64,000 nt of DNA, taken from assembly GCF_000515415.1 (NCBI RefSeq), contig NZ_KI911783.1, positions 1,168,392 through 1,232,391 on the forward strand, read 5' to 3'. This document shows positions 18,247 through 29,539 of this stretch, piece by piece. Under the pieces are notes generated by a model, which was not told the origin of the DNA, ran no database searches, and saw nothing but the letters and a program-made list of their open reading frames with translations. This DNA is from Bradyrhizobium sp. WSM1417. Lineage in GTDB: Bacteria; Pseudomonadota; Alphaproteobacteria; Rhizobiales; Xanthobacteraceae. Both the position numbers and the translations under genes were made by a program. Every line of letters starts with the position of its first letter. Positions within the stretch are counted from its first letter, which is position 1.

Positions 18247-20457
18247 ATGGATCACACGTCGCGCAGCACCGCCGTTTCCGCCAACGCGACCCGCATCGTC
18301 GACGTGCTGGTGCCGGTCGCGCTCGACCAGACCTATTCCTACAAGGTGCCGCGCGGGATGGAGCTGAAGGCGGGCGATATTATCGGCGTGCCGCTCGGCC
18401 CGCGCGAGGTGCTCGCCGTGGTCTGGGCCGAAAACGCCAATCCGGATCCGCGCCTGCACAACCGCCTGAAGGAGGTCAGCGAAAAGCTCGACATCCCGCC
18501 GCTGAAGCCCGAGTTGCGTGCGGTCGTGGACTGGATCGCCAATTACACGCTGAGCCCGCGCGGCATGGTACTGCGCATGTGCCTGCGGATGGGCGAGAAC
18601 CTCGGCCCCGAGCGGGTGCGCGCCGGCGTGCGCCTGGTTGGCGATCCCCCGCGGCGGCTGACGCCGGCGCGGCAGCGCCTGATCGAGGTGCTGTCAGACC
18701 GGCTGCTGCACGGAAAGTCCGAGGCGGCCAAGCAGGCCGGCGTTTCAGTCGGCGTGATCGACGGCCTCGTCGACGAAGGTACGCTCGCGGTCGAGCCGAT
18801 GCCGCCGGCTCCGCCGCCGCCGGCCCCAGATCCGGATTTCAGCCGGCCGGATTTTTCGCCGCTCCAGCGCGCCGGGGTCGATGCGATGCGCGCGCTCGCG
18901 GCCAACGGCAGCTTTCACGTCGCGCTGCTCGACGGTGTCACCGGCTCGGGCAAGACCGAGGTTTACTTCGAAGCCGTGGCCGAGGCGATCCGCCGCGGAA
19001 AACAGTCGCTGATCCTGATGCCGGAGATCGCGCTCACCGGCCAGTTCCTTGATCGCTTCGCGCAGCGTTTTGGCGTGCGCCCTCTGGAATGGCATTCCGA
19101 ACTGACGCCGCGCACCCGCGCGCGCAATTGGGCGGCGATCTCCGAGGGCAGCGCGCCGGTCGTGGTCGGCGCGCGCTCGGCGCTGTTTCTGCCCTACGCC
19201 AATCTCGGTCTCATCGTGGTCGATGAAGAGCACGACCAAGCCTACAAGCAGGACGAGGGCGTGCATTATCACGCCCGCGACATGGCGGTGGTGCGCGCCC
19301 ATATCGCAAAGGTCCCGATCGTGCTGGCGTCGGCGACGCCGTCGGTCGAATCCGAGGTCAATGCGCGCAAGAACCGCTATCAGCGCATCGCGCTGCCGTC
19401 GCGCTTCGGCGGCCAGCACATGCCGCATATCGAGGCCATCGACATGCGCCGCGAGCCGCCGGCGCGCGGCCGCTTCATCTCGCCGCGGCTGGCCTCCGAG
19501 ATCAGGACCGCGATCGAGCGGCGCGAGCAGGCGCTCTTGTTTCTCAATCGCCGCGGCTATGCGCCGTTGACGCTGTGCCGCGCCTGCGGGCATCGCTTCG
19601 CCTGCACCATCTGCGATGCCTGGCTGGTCGATCATCGCTTTCGCCAGCGTCTCGTCTGTCACCATTGCGGTTTCTCGATGCCGCGTCCGCAAACCTGTCC
19701 GCATTGCGCGGCGGAAGAATCGCTGGTCGCGGTCGGGCCCGGCGTCGAGCGCCTGCAGGAAGAGGCGGCGGCGCTGTTCCCGGAGGCGCGCACCATGGTG
19801 CTGTCGAGCGATCTCATCACCTCGATCGAGACGATGCGCTCCGAGCTGAATGACATCGCGGAGGGCCGCGTCGACGTCATCATCGGCACCCAGCTCGTCG
19901 CCAAGGGCCACAATTTCCCGCGGCTCAACCTGGTCGGCGTGGTCGATGCGGATCTCGGCCTGTCCAACGGCGATCCGCGCGCCTCGGAACGCACCTGGCA
20001 ATTGCTCAACCAGGTGATCGGCCGTGCCGGCCGCGAGCAGGGCCGCGGCGTCGGCTATCTCCAGACCCACCAGCCCGATCATCCCGTGATGAAGGCGCTG
20101 ATCGCCTGCGACCGCGAAGCCTTCTACGACAGCGAGATCGATTTGCGCGAACGCACGCTCTATCCGCCGTTCGGGCGGCTCGCGAGTCTGATCATTTCTG
20201 CCGGCGACCGGCCGAGCGCCGAAGGCTTTGGCCGCCACCTCGTCGCGCTCGCGCCGCGCGATGAGCGCGTGGTGGTGCTGGGCCCGGCGGAAGCCCCGCT
20301 CGCGGTCATCAAGGGCCGCTACCGCTTCCGCATTCTGGTGAAATCCGCACGCGGCTTCGACCTGTCGGATTATCTGCGCAACTGGCTGGCCGTATGTCCG
20401 AAGCCGAAGGGCAATCAAAAGCTCGAAGTCGATGTCGATCCGCAGAGCTTCTTGTAG
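18247..20457 (+). CDS. priA: Primosomal protein N' (replication restart helicase PriA)
   Basis: Superfamily 2 DNA helicase that reloads replisomes at stalled forks. An N-terminal 3'-DNA-binding domain occupies about 1-110. Walker A GVTGSGKT is at 230-237, the DEEH box in LIVVDEEHDQAYKQ near 326, and an eight-cysteine zinc-binding module (CRACG, CTICD, CHHCG, CPHC) at about 443-488. The C-terminal helicase motif includes GTQLVAKGHNFP and QVIGRAGR. Length is 736 residues. Transcription probably ends at the hairpin at 20515. Confidence 0.97.
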   Translation: MDHTSRSTAVSANATRIVDVLVPVALDQTYSYKVPRGMELKAGDIIGVPLGPREVLAVVWAENANPDPRLHNRLKEVSEKLDIPPLKPELRAVVDWIANYTLSPRGMVLRMCLRMGENLGPERVRAGVRLVGDPPRRLTPARQRLIEVLSDRLLHGKSEAAKQAGVSVGVIDGLVDEGTLAVEPMPPAPPPPAPDPDFSRPDFSPLQRAGVDAMRALAANGSFHVALLDGVTGSGKTEVYFEAVAEAIRRGKQSLILMPEIALTGQFLDRFAQRFGVRPLEWHSELTPRTRARNWAAISEGSAPVVVGARSALFLPYANLGLIVVDEEHDQAYKQDEGVHYHARDMAVVRAHIAKVPIVLASATPSVESEVNARKNRYQRIALPSRFGGQHMPHIEAIDMRREPPARGRFISPRLASEIRTAIERREQALLFLNRRGYAPLTLCRACGHRFACTICDAWLVDHRFRQRLVCHHCGFSMPRPQTCPHCAAEESLVAVGPGVERLQEEAAALFPEARTMVLSSDLITSIETMRSELNDIAEGRVDVIIGTQLVAKGHNFPRLNLVGVVDADLGLSNGDPRASERTWQLLNQVIGRAGREQGRGVGYLQTHQPDHPVMKALIACDREAFYDSEIDLRERTLYPPFGRLASLIISAGDRPSAEGFGRHLVALAPRDERVVVLGPAEAPLAVIKGRYRFRILVKSARGFDLSDYLRNWLAVCPKPKGNQKLEVDVDPQSFL

Positions 20458-20514
20458 GCCACCGCTCTCTCCCCCGCGCTAGTTCCTCGCAATGACGGCG
20501 GAGGAACAAACAAA

Positions 20515-20549
20515 AAGCCCGCCGTCCCCCAAAGACGGCGGGCTTGTTT
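20515..20549. terminator. Bidirectional terminator between priA and rlpA-like gene
   Basis: A 12-bp perfect stem, AAGCCCGCCGTC (20515-20526) with GACGGCGGGCTT (20534-20545), has A-rich sequence on its left and TGTTT on its right. It can therefore terminate priA on the plus strand and the rlpA-like gene on the minus strand, where the run of T is stronger. Confidence 0.85.
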
Positions 20550-20564
20550 CACGCGTCGAGCGTC

Positions 20565-21074
20565 TTAGGAAACCACTTCCGCGGTGACGCGGCCGACGCC
20601 GGCGCCGGTGAGGCCGATGGCGCGGGCAGCACCCGTGGAGAGGTCGAGGACACGGCCGCGAATGAACGGGCCACGGTCGTTGATGGTGACGATGACGCTC
20701 GAGCCGCCATGGGTGACCCGCAGCTTGGTGCCGAACGGCAGCGAACGGTGCGCCGCGGTCATGGCGTTCTGGTTGAAGCGCTGGCCCGAGGCGGTCCTGC
20801 TGCCGGACTCGTTCCCGTAAAAGGAAGCCATGCCGGAGAAGGAACGTCCGGTGCCCTGCGACGGCGTCATCGACGCATTGGCGTTACGCCAATCGGAGGA
20901 CGTGTTGGCATCGTTTTGGGCCTGGTGGCGGTGATGATGGTGGGAATACCGATGGTGATGCCGGGATTTGGCGGAAGCTTCGGTGGCAGTTCCACCGATA
21001 AGGAGAGTTGCGGCAACAAAGGCGATCGCCGTACGCGGCCGGGTCACAGAGCCCAGCGTCTTCAAACAAAGCAT
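20565..21074 (-). CDS. RlpA-like septal/cell-wall protein (double-psi beta-barrel)
   Basis: Secreted protein with the RlpA/expansin-type double-psi barrel, which in RlpA acts as a lytic transglycosylase on denuded glycan strands. A signal peptide covers about residues 1-35 (ending TATEASA), followed by a His-rich stretch (RHHHRYSHHHHRH), a Ser/Asn linker and the barrel from about residue 80 (SGMASFYGNESGSRTASGQR) to VTINDRGPFIRGRVLDLS, which holds the conserved Asp residues. No lipobox cysteine at the cleavage site and no SPOR domain, so it is a short form of 169 residues. A perfect palindrome and a CtrA-type box lie upstream of its start. Confidence 0.85.
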   Translation of the reverse strand: MLCLKTLGSVTRPRTAIAFVAATLLIGGTATEASAKSRHHHRYSHHHHRHQAQNDANTSSDWRNANASMTPSQGTGRSFSGMASFYGNESGSRTASGQRFNQNAMTAAHRSLPFGTKLRVTHGGSSVIVTINDRGPFIRGRVLDLSTGAARAIGLTGAGVGRVTAEVVS

Positions 21075-21095
21075 ATATTGGTCCCTAAGCTAGTA

Positions 21096-21113
21096 TTGCC
21101 ACATATGTGGCAA
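21096..21113. promoter_or_regulatory. Perfect 18-bp palindrome upstream of the rlpA-like gene
   Basis: TTGCCACATATGTGGCAA is identical to its own reverse complement and ends 22 bases before the start codon of the minus-strand rlpA-like gene. The position and dyad symmetry suit a dimeric repressor site or a promoter-proximal operator. The cognate factor is unknown. Confidence 0.5.
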
Positions 21114-21719
21114 GTGGAGCCCCCGTAAGTTTGCGAGCGGGACCGCGTTTCGATTCCTAATGAGGCGTGAATTGGGCAGTAAATCCGTTCTGTGTCTTCA
21201 TGTAATATCTTGTTACCGGCGGGGATATTCGGCCGATATTCCGTGATATTGGATTTTAACGGTTCGTTAACCTATAGACTACTTTGGAATACTGTAAAAC
21301 GAAGTCATCGCTTCCCGTGTTTAGAATTGGGTAAGTATTCGGCGAGTGAAGCGGACGCGCCCGGAATCACGCCTCAGCGATCCGTGTTCATGGCCGCTAT
21401 GCGCTGAGGGCAGGAACCATCGGCCGGCGTCGGCTCGGGGTGGGCTTAAGGGCTGTGGCAATTCCGCGGCGTGGCACGTCGCCGTCGCGTCGTCGTGGAG
21501 TGCGACGAACTGGCGACAGAACGTCATGCCTTTAATTTGGCGTCATGTTGCACCTGCGCGCCTGCTATGTTAGCAAAGCCGCGATTTTAACGAGCCCGGC
21601 ACTTCCGTGCAGGGTCGAAAATCGAAGTCCCGCTTGAATTCCAAGGGCTTGGATCGCTAGGCGCCGCTTCGTGGCGACGGTTTTTCCCTTGCGAGTTTAA
21701 CAGCAAAAAGAGCACGTCT
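21114..21719. other. Intergenic region between rlpA-like gene and atpH
   Basis: About 600 bp, with AT-richer patches than its surroundings. Apart from the CtrA-type box at 21256, I see no convincing gene: the 71-codon frame at 21192-21407 lacks a good ribosome binding site and recognisable sequence. The promoter of the atp operon must lie in its right part, but I cannot identify the boxes confidently. Confidence 0.6.
21256..21270. promoter_or_regulatory. CtrA-type binding box TTAA-N7-TTAA
   Basis: The sequence TTAACGGTTCGTTAA fits the full CtrA consensus (TTAA, seven bases, TTAA). It lies 182-196 bp upstream of the rlpA-like gene and about 450 bp upstream of atpH. A, T-only tetramers spaced this way should be rare by chance in such a GC-rich genome. 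CtrA control of cell-wall and division genes is established in Alphaproteobacteria; control of this gene is inference. Confidence 0.5.
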
Positions 21720-23809
<2,090 letters not shown>

Positions 23810-23821
23810 GAGAACGGTCGC

Positions 23822-23945
23822 AAGGCCGGGCTTCTTGTCCCGGCCTTCCGTGCCTCACTGCATGGAAACGAAGACGTGGATGCCCGGGAGAAGCCCGGGC
23901 ATGACGACTGGGATAGGCTAGCGGCTTGATCCAAGGGATCGAACC
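23822..23945. repeat. Palindromic repeat block between atpA and atpG
   Basis: Three hairpins in a row: AAGGCCGGG/CCCGGCCTT (23822-23847), ATGCCCGGG/CCCGGGCAT (23880-23902), and an imperfect one around GATCC-AAG-GGATC (about 23921-23945) that ends just upstream of the atpG ribosome binding site. The first two form a REPIN-like pair inside the operon. Confidence 0.75.
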
Positions 23946-23962
23946 GCCGGGGTGAACGAAGA

Positions 23963-24838
23963 ATGGCGTCACTTAAAGACATGCGCGTCCGCATCGCCTC
24001 CACCAAGGCGACGCAGAAGATCACCAAGGCCATGCAAATGGTTGCGGCGTCCCGGTTGCGCCGCGCCCAGCAAGCGGCCGAGGCGGCGCGGCCCTATGCC
24101 GACAAGATGAGCGCGGTGATCTCCAACATCGCCAGCGCTGCCGCCGGTTCGCCCGGCGCGCCGGTGCTGCTGGCCGGCACCGGCAAGGATCAGGTTCACC
24201 TGCTGCTGGTCTGCACCGGCGAGCGCGGCCTGTCCGGCGCCTTCAACTCCTCGATCGTGCGCCTCGCGCGCGAGCGCGCCCAGTCGCTGATGGCGCAGGG
24301 CAAGGAAGTCAAATTCTTCTGCGTCGGACGCAAGGGCTACGAGCAGCTCCGCCGCCTGTACGACAAGCAGATCGTCGAGCATCTCGACCTGCGTGGCGTT
24401 CGTCAGCTCGGCTTCGTCAACGCCGAGGACATCGCAAAGAAGGTTCTGGCCCGCTTCGACAACGGCGAATTCGACGTCTGCACGCTGTTCTACGCGCAGT
24501 TCAAGTCGGTGATCGCCCAAGTCCCGACCGCGCAGCAGATCATTCCGCTGACCGTGGAAGAAAAGGCGGCGAACGCGCCGTCGACGTCCTACGACTACGA
24601 GCCGGAGGAAGACGAACTCCTCTCCGGCCTGTTGCCGCGGAATATCGCGGTGCAGATTTTCCGTGCGCTGCTGGAAAACAACGCCTCGTTCTACGGCGCC
24701 CAGATGAGCTCGATGGACAACGCCACCCGCAACGCGGGCGAAATGATCCGCAAGCAAACCCAGATCTACAACCGAACCCGTCAAGCCCAGATCACCAAGG
24801 AGCTGATCGAGATCATCTCCGGCGCCGAGGCGGTCTGA
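23963..24838 (+). CDS. atpG: ATP synthase F1 subunit gamma
   Basis: Central rotor subunit gamma. The N-terminal coiled-coil helix [20 protein letters not shown] and the C-terminal helix [19 protein letters not shown] with [18 protein letters not shown] are the conserved paired helices that fill the alpha/beta core; the middle contains the Rossmann-like domain ([15 protein letters not shown]). Length is 291 residues. It lies 52 bp ahead of atpD. Confidence 0.97.
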   Translation: MASLKDMRVRIASTKATQKITKAMQMVAASRLRRAQQAAEAARPYADKMSAVISNIASAAAGSPGAPVLLAGTGKDQVHLLLVCTGERGLSGAFNSSIVRLARERAQSLMAQGKEVKFFCVGRKGYEQLRRLYDKQIVEHLDLRGVRQLGFVNAEDIAKKVLARFDNGEFDVCTLFYAQFKSVIAQVPTAQQIIPLTVEEKAANAPSTSYDYEPEEDELLSGLLPRNIAVQIFRALLENNASFYGAQMSSMDNATRNAGEMIRKQTQIYNRTRQAQITKELIEIISGAEAV

Positions 24839-24869
24839 CGCACGAACCAAACGACGGTCGTTCAAGTAA

Positions 24870-26333
<1,464 letters not shown>

Positions 26334-26339
26334 GCTGCG

Positions 26340-26416
26340 AAGGGCGAGCAGGGAGTAGCGAATAGTCGCGCTGCTCCCGCTCCATTCGCAATTCGCTACT
26401 CACCATTCGCAGGTTT
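26340..26416. repeat. Imperfect inverted repeat between atpD and atpC
   Basis: The left part (GCGAAGGGCGAGCAGGGAGT, then AGCGAATAG) is an imperfect complement of the right part (CATTCGCAATTCGCTACTCA, then CCATTCGC), so the whole gap can fold into a long stem. The AGCGAAT/ATTCGCT-type motif is different from the CCGGGAC family in this window and represents a third repeat type. Confidence 0.7.
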
Positions 26417-26419
26417 CCA

Positions 26420-26827
26420 ATGGCCACCTTCCACTTCGATCTCGTCTCGCCGGAAAAGCTCGCCTTCTCGGGCGAAGTCGACCAGGTCGATATCCCCGGC
26501 GTCGAGGGTGACTTCGGCGTGCTGGCGGGACATGCGCCGGTCGTGGCCGCGATCCGGCCCGGCATTCTCACCGTGACCACCGGCGGCAAGCACGAGAAGA
26601 TCATCGTGCTCGGCGGTATCGCCGAAGTTTCCGACAAGGGACTGACCGTGCTCGCCGACGTCGCGACCTCGCTGGCCGAGCTCGACCGCGCCCAGTTCGC
26701 CGCGACCGTCTCGGAGATGGAAGAGGCATTGAAGGAACACGAGGGCGACGAGTTCGATCAGGCCATCGCACGGCTCGACCACTTCAAGAGCATCCAGCAC
26801 GAGCTCAACAGCACGGCGATGCACTAA
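26420..26827 (+). CDS. atpC: ATP synthase F1 subunit epsilon
   Basis: Epsilon subunit, which sits at the foot of the gamma stalk and can inhibit ATP hydrolysis. The N-terminal beta-sandwich is clear ([39 protein letters not shown]); the C-terminal helical part (residues about 90-135) is present. Length 135 residues. It ends the operon. Confidence 0.96.
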   Translation: MATFHFDLVSPEKLAFSGEVDQVDIPGVEGDFGVLAGHAPVVAAIRPGILTVTTGGKHEKIIVLGGIAEVSDKGLTVLADVATSLAELDRAQFAATVSEMEEALKEHEGDEFDQAIARLDHFKSIQHELNSTAMH

Positions 26828-26850
26828 GCCCCGGTGCACCGCGCCGGGGC
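26828..26850 (+). terminator. Hairpin after atpC, possible terminator
   Basis: Stem GCCCCGG (26828-26834) with CCGGGGC (26844-26850) starts one base after the atpC stop codon. No T-run follows, so termination may depend on Rho or the structure may protect the transcript end. Confidence 0.45.
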
Positions 26851-26993
26851 CTAAACTGAAATCCCTGAATAAGTTCAGCGCTCGTCACGAAAGTGGCGGG
26901 CGCTGAAACTTTGCGTCGCGACGATTGTGCGCTGCCGCCGATCTCTTCCTCTTTGTAACAGCCACAGCGCATCGCGCCGGTGGTGGCTAGCTC

Positions 26994-27029
26994 CTGTGCA
27001 TGGAGTTGTTTTTCGCGTTTTTAGTTTGC
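26994..27029. repeat. Dispersed motif CTGTGCATGG-GTTGTTTT, copy 1
   Basis: CTGTGCATGGAGTTGTTTTT followed by CGCGTTTTTAG aligns over about 33 bases with the sequence at 50029-50061 with only a few differences. It overlaps the 3' end of the minus-strand Nudix gene and lies about 170 bp downstream of atpC. Confidence 0.6.
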
Positions 27030-27542
27030 GAAGGACGCAAACTGCTGCGCCACCGCACTGTAGACGTGGCGGCGGAACGGCACCACGACGTCGGGGACAC
27101 GATCGAGCCGCTCCCAGCGCCAGGCGTCGAACTCCGCGGGTTGTCCGTTGCGCGGCGTCAGCGGATCGATCTCGTCATCCTTGCCGGTGAAGCGCAGCGC
27201 GAACCATTTTTGGCGCTGGCCGCGGAATTTCGCCAGCCGATGCGTTTGCGGCCCGTCATAGGGCGGGAATTCGTAAGTCAGCCAGTCGGTCTCGCCGAGA
27301 TAGGTGGCGCTCTTGACGCTGGTCTCTTCCCAGAGCTCGCGCAGCGCGGCGTCGCGCAAATCCTCGCCCTCGTCGACGCCGCCCTGCGGCATCTGCCAGT
27401 CCAAGCCCGGCAGGATGATCTCGGGTCCGTCGCCCTTGAAGCGGTGCCCGATCAGCACGCGGCCATAGGCATTGAACAGCGCGATTCCGACATTGGGACG
27501 ATAGGGTTTTTCAATGCTCACGCGTGGATCTCTCGTCGTCAT
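27021..27542 (-). CDS. rppH: RNA pyrophosphohydrolase (Nudix), paralogue A
   Basis: Nudix hydrolase of the RppH/IalA type, which removes pyrophosphate from 5'-triphosphorylated RNA or hydrolyses dinucleoside polyphosphates. The Nudix box runs from GGVDEGED through RELWEETSV and matches G-x5-E-x7-R-E-U-x-E-E-x-G-U; YRPNVGIALFN and WQMPQGG before it are characteristic of this subfamily. Length 173 residues. A second, similar gene starts 43 bp upstream on the same strand; the two look like a tandem duplication. Confidence 0.88.
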   Translation of the reverse strand: MTTRDPRVSIEKPYRPNVGIALFNAYGRVLIGHRFKGDGPEIILPGLDWQMPQGGVDEGEDLRDAALRELWEETSVKSATYLGETDWLTYEFPPYDGPQTHRLAKFRGQRQKWFALRFTGKDDEIDPLTPRNGQPAEFDAWRWERLDRVPDVVVPFRRHVYSAVAQQFASFAN

Positions 27543-27584
27543 TCCAGGCTGTGCATTAGCATCAACCTGGACTGGCGACGCGGC

Positions 27585-28088
27585 CTAATCCTGCGCCAGC
27601 GCGGAAAATTCCTTCACCACGCGCTCGTAGACCGGGCGCTTGAACGGGACGATCAGCCCGGTCAGGTTCTTCATCGGCTCCCAGCGCCAGCTCACGAATT
27701 CGGCCTTGTGGCCGCCGCCGGGCTTTTCGACGTTGATCTCGCTGTCCTTGCCGGTGAAGCGGACCGCGAACCATTTCTGGCGCTGACCGCGGTAGCGGCC
27801 CTTCCAGGTGCGCCCGGCGACCGTGCGGGGAATGTCGTAAGTGAGCCAGTCCGGAACCTCGCCGAGCCGCTCGACCGAACGCACGCTGGTCTCCTCATAG
27901 AGCTCGCGCTTGGCGGCCTCCCAATTGTCCTCGCCGGGATCGACGCCGCCCTGCGGCATCTGCCAGACATGGGTGTCGTCGACATGCTCGATGCCACCGG
28001 CGCGGCGGCCGATGAACACCAGTCCGTCCTTATTGAGCAACATCACGCCGACGCAGGTCCGGTAGGGCAGATCCTCGTAACGCGCCAT
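27585..28088 (-). CDS. rppH: RNA pyrophosphohydrolase (Nudix), paralogue B
   Basis: Second RppH/IalA-like Nudix hydrolase. Nudix box from GGVDPGED through RELYEETSV, preceded by [11 protein letters not shown] and WQMPQGG. Length 167 residues from ATG 28088 ([11 protein letters not shown]); the frame is open further upstream to 28154 but homologous sequence starts here. It is downstream of the polysaccharide deacetylase gene with a 75-bp gap and upstream of paralogue A. Which of the two is the main RNA decapping enzyme cannot be told from sequence. Confidence 0.88.
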   Translation of the reverse strand: MARYEDLPYRTCVGVMLLNKDGLVFIGRRAGGIEHVDDTHVWQMPQGGVDPGEDNWEAAKRELYEETSVRSVERLGEVPDWLTYDIPRTVAGRTWKGRYRGQRQKWFAVRFTGKDSEINVEKPGGGHKAEFVSWRWEPMKNLTGLIVPFKRPVYERVVKEFSALAQD

Positions 28089-28163
28089 TCCGCCAGACCT
28101 CTCGCATGCCGTCGGTAAGGCTGAAGCAGGCCCGGCGGGCCTGTGCCGTACCAATCCGTTGAT

Positions 28164-29396
28164 TTAGCTGGATTTTGATTTCAGCATCGCGGTTGTCAAT
28201 GGCACCAAAAGGATACCTCGGTCGCCCAATGTCTTGGTCCAGGCGCCGATGCGCTCGATCGAGACCGGAAGGGCGGAGGCGGTGCCTACGGCCACGCCGC
28301 GTTCGCGCGCCGCCGCTTCGAGCTTGGTCAGGGCGCGATCGATCTCGGCCGGGGTCGGCACCGCGTCGATCGCGATATCGCCCTTGCCGAACGGCATCGC
28401 CAGGCTGCCGGCGGCCTGAGGTGCGATGCTGCGGGGCGATGAGCCGTCGTCGAAGAAGCCGAGGCCGCGCCTGGCCGCCTCGCGAATGATCGGCTGCATC
28501 GCCGGCTCCGTTGCGATGAAGCGGGCGCCCATGAAATTGGTGAGGCCGGCATAGCCCTGCATCCGGCTCAGATGCCAGTACAGGCGGTCCATGTTCTGGT
28601 CGGCACTCAGCGACGTCAGCAGCGTCTGCGGTCCCGGATCGTTGTCCGGGAAGTCATAGGGCTCCATCGGGATCTGGAGGAAGATCTCGTGGCGCTGGGC
28701 GCGAGCTCGCTCGGCGAGTTTTCCTGGATCGGAGCCATAAGGCGTGAAGGCCAGCGTCACCGCCGCTGGCAGACGCATGATGGCATCGGTGGTCTTGGCG
28801 GCGCCGACGCCGAGGCCGCCGATCAGGATCGCGACCACCGGCATCTTGGCGGCCTTGGCGCGGTCGGCATCCGCCGCATAGACGTTGAACGGCTTGAGGT
28901 CGCCGGACATCGCGGGGATCATGCCGTAGCGCGATTTCTCGAGGAGCTTTGGGTCGATGCCGGCCATGACGGGCGGCGGTGCGGAGGCCGAGGCCGCCTC
29001 GCTCTTGCCGGCGGGATCGCCGCCGATCACCACGTCGTGGCGCGTGCCGGTGGAACCGTCGATCATGGTGACGGTCTTCTGCTCGCCCGCCTGCTTCGGC
29101 GCCTCCTTGGTCTCGTGCTTCGTCTCCTGCTTGCTTTCCTGGCCGTGGCCGGAAGCGGCCGGCTTGTCGTCGCCGGCCTTGTCTACGGCATTGGGTTCGC
29201 GGATCGCGAGCCGCGTCATCGGTTCGCCGCCGAGCGGATCCTTGTTGAAGATGGCGAAGCCGGCAAAGCTGACCAGGAACAGGCCGAGCAGGACAGCGAG
29301 CAGCTGCATGGCCGTGAACGGCAGCCGCAGCCGGCGTTTCCGGCGCGGCTTGTCCCGTCCAAGCGGGGCGCTCAGATCATCGGCCGTTTCAGTCAT
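28164..29396 (-). CDS. Divergent polysaccharide deacetylase family protein
   Basis: 410-residue protein with a basic cytoplasmic start (DKPRRKRRLR), one membrane segment at about 30-50, a charged low-complexity linker rich in Lys/Glu/Gln (residues about 80-115) and a C-terminal domain from about residue 180 (KMPVVAILIGGLGVGAAKT) resembling the divergent polysaccharide deacetylase family (YibQ-like). The motifs LAFTPYGSDPGKLAERAR and EIFLQIPMEPYDFPDNDPGP fit it. It lies downstream of ctpA and the EnvC-like gene, the same grouping as envC-yibQ in enterobacteria, pointing to an envelope role. A terminator separates it from ctpA. Confidence 0.85.
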   Translation of the reverse strand: MTETADDLSAPLGRDKPRRKRRLRLPFTAMQLLAVLLGLFLVSFAGFAIFNKDPLGGEPMTRLAIREPNAVDKAGDDKPAASGHGQESKQETKHETKEAPKQAGEQKTVTMIDGSTGTRHDVVIGGDPAGKSEAASASAPPPVMAGIDPKLLEKSRYGMIPAMSGDLKPFNVYAADADRAKAAKMPVVAILIGGLGVGAAKTTDAIMRLPAAVTLAFTPYGSDPGKLAERARAQRHEIFLQIPMEPYDFPDNDPGPQTLLTSLSADQNMDRLYWHLSRMQGYAGLTNFMGARFIATEPAMQPIIREAARRGLGFFDDGSSPRSIAPQAAGSLAMPFGKGDIAIDAVPTPAEIDRALTKLEAAARERGVAVGTASALPVSIERIGAWTKTLGDRGILLVPLTTAMLKSKSS

Positions 29397-29489
29397 GCGC
29401 GATCCCGAATCACTCGAGACGACGATACCACGCCGAGGTCAAGCGGCGGCAGGCCGGGATAGGCCGGGGATAGCAGGAGTTCCAAGCAA

Positions 29490-29517
29490 AAAGGGCGGCT
29501 CCGGGGAGCCGCCCTTT
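29490..29517 (-). terminator. Terminator downstream of ctpA
   Basis: GC-rich stem AAAGGGCGGCTC with GAGCCGCCCTTT, four-base loop, lying between the ctpA stop and the next minus-strand gene. On the minus strand the stem ends in a run of T. Confidence 0.75.
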
Positions 29518-29539
29518 CGTCAGATCGCGATGCGCCGAC

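Noticed and set aside
21192..21407. A 71-codon frame in the rlpA-atpH gap
   Set aside because: No ribosome binding site, atypical composition, and it spans the CtrA-type box; treated as non-coding.
21467..21490. RpoN-type promoter (TGGCACG) upstream of atpH
   Set aside because: The -24-like TGGCAC is present, but the TTGC element at the required spacing is missing (GCCGTCGC instead).
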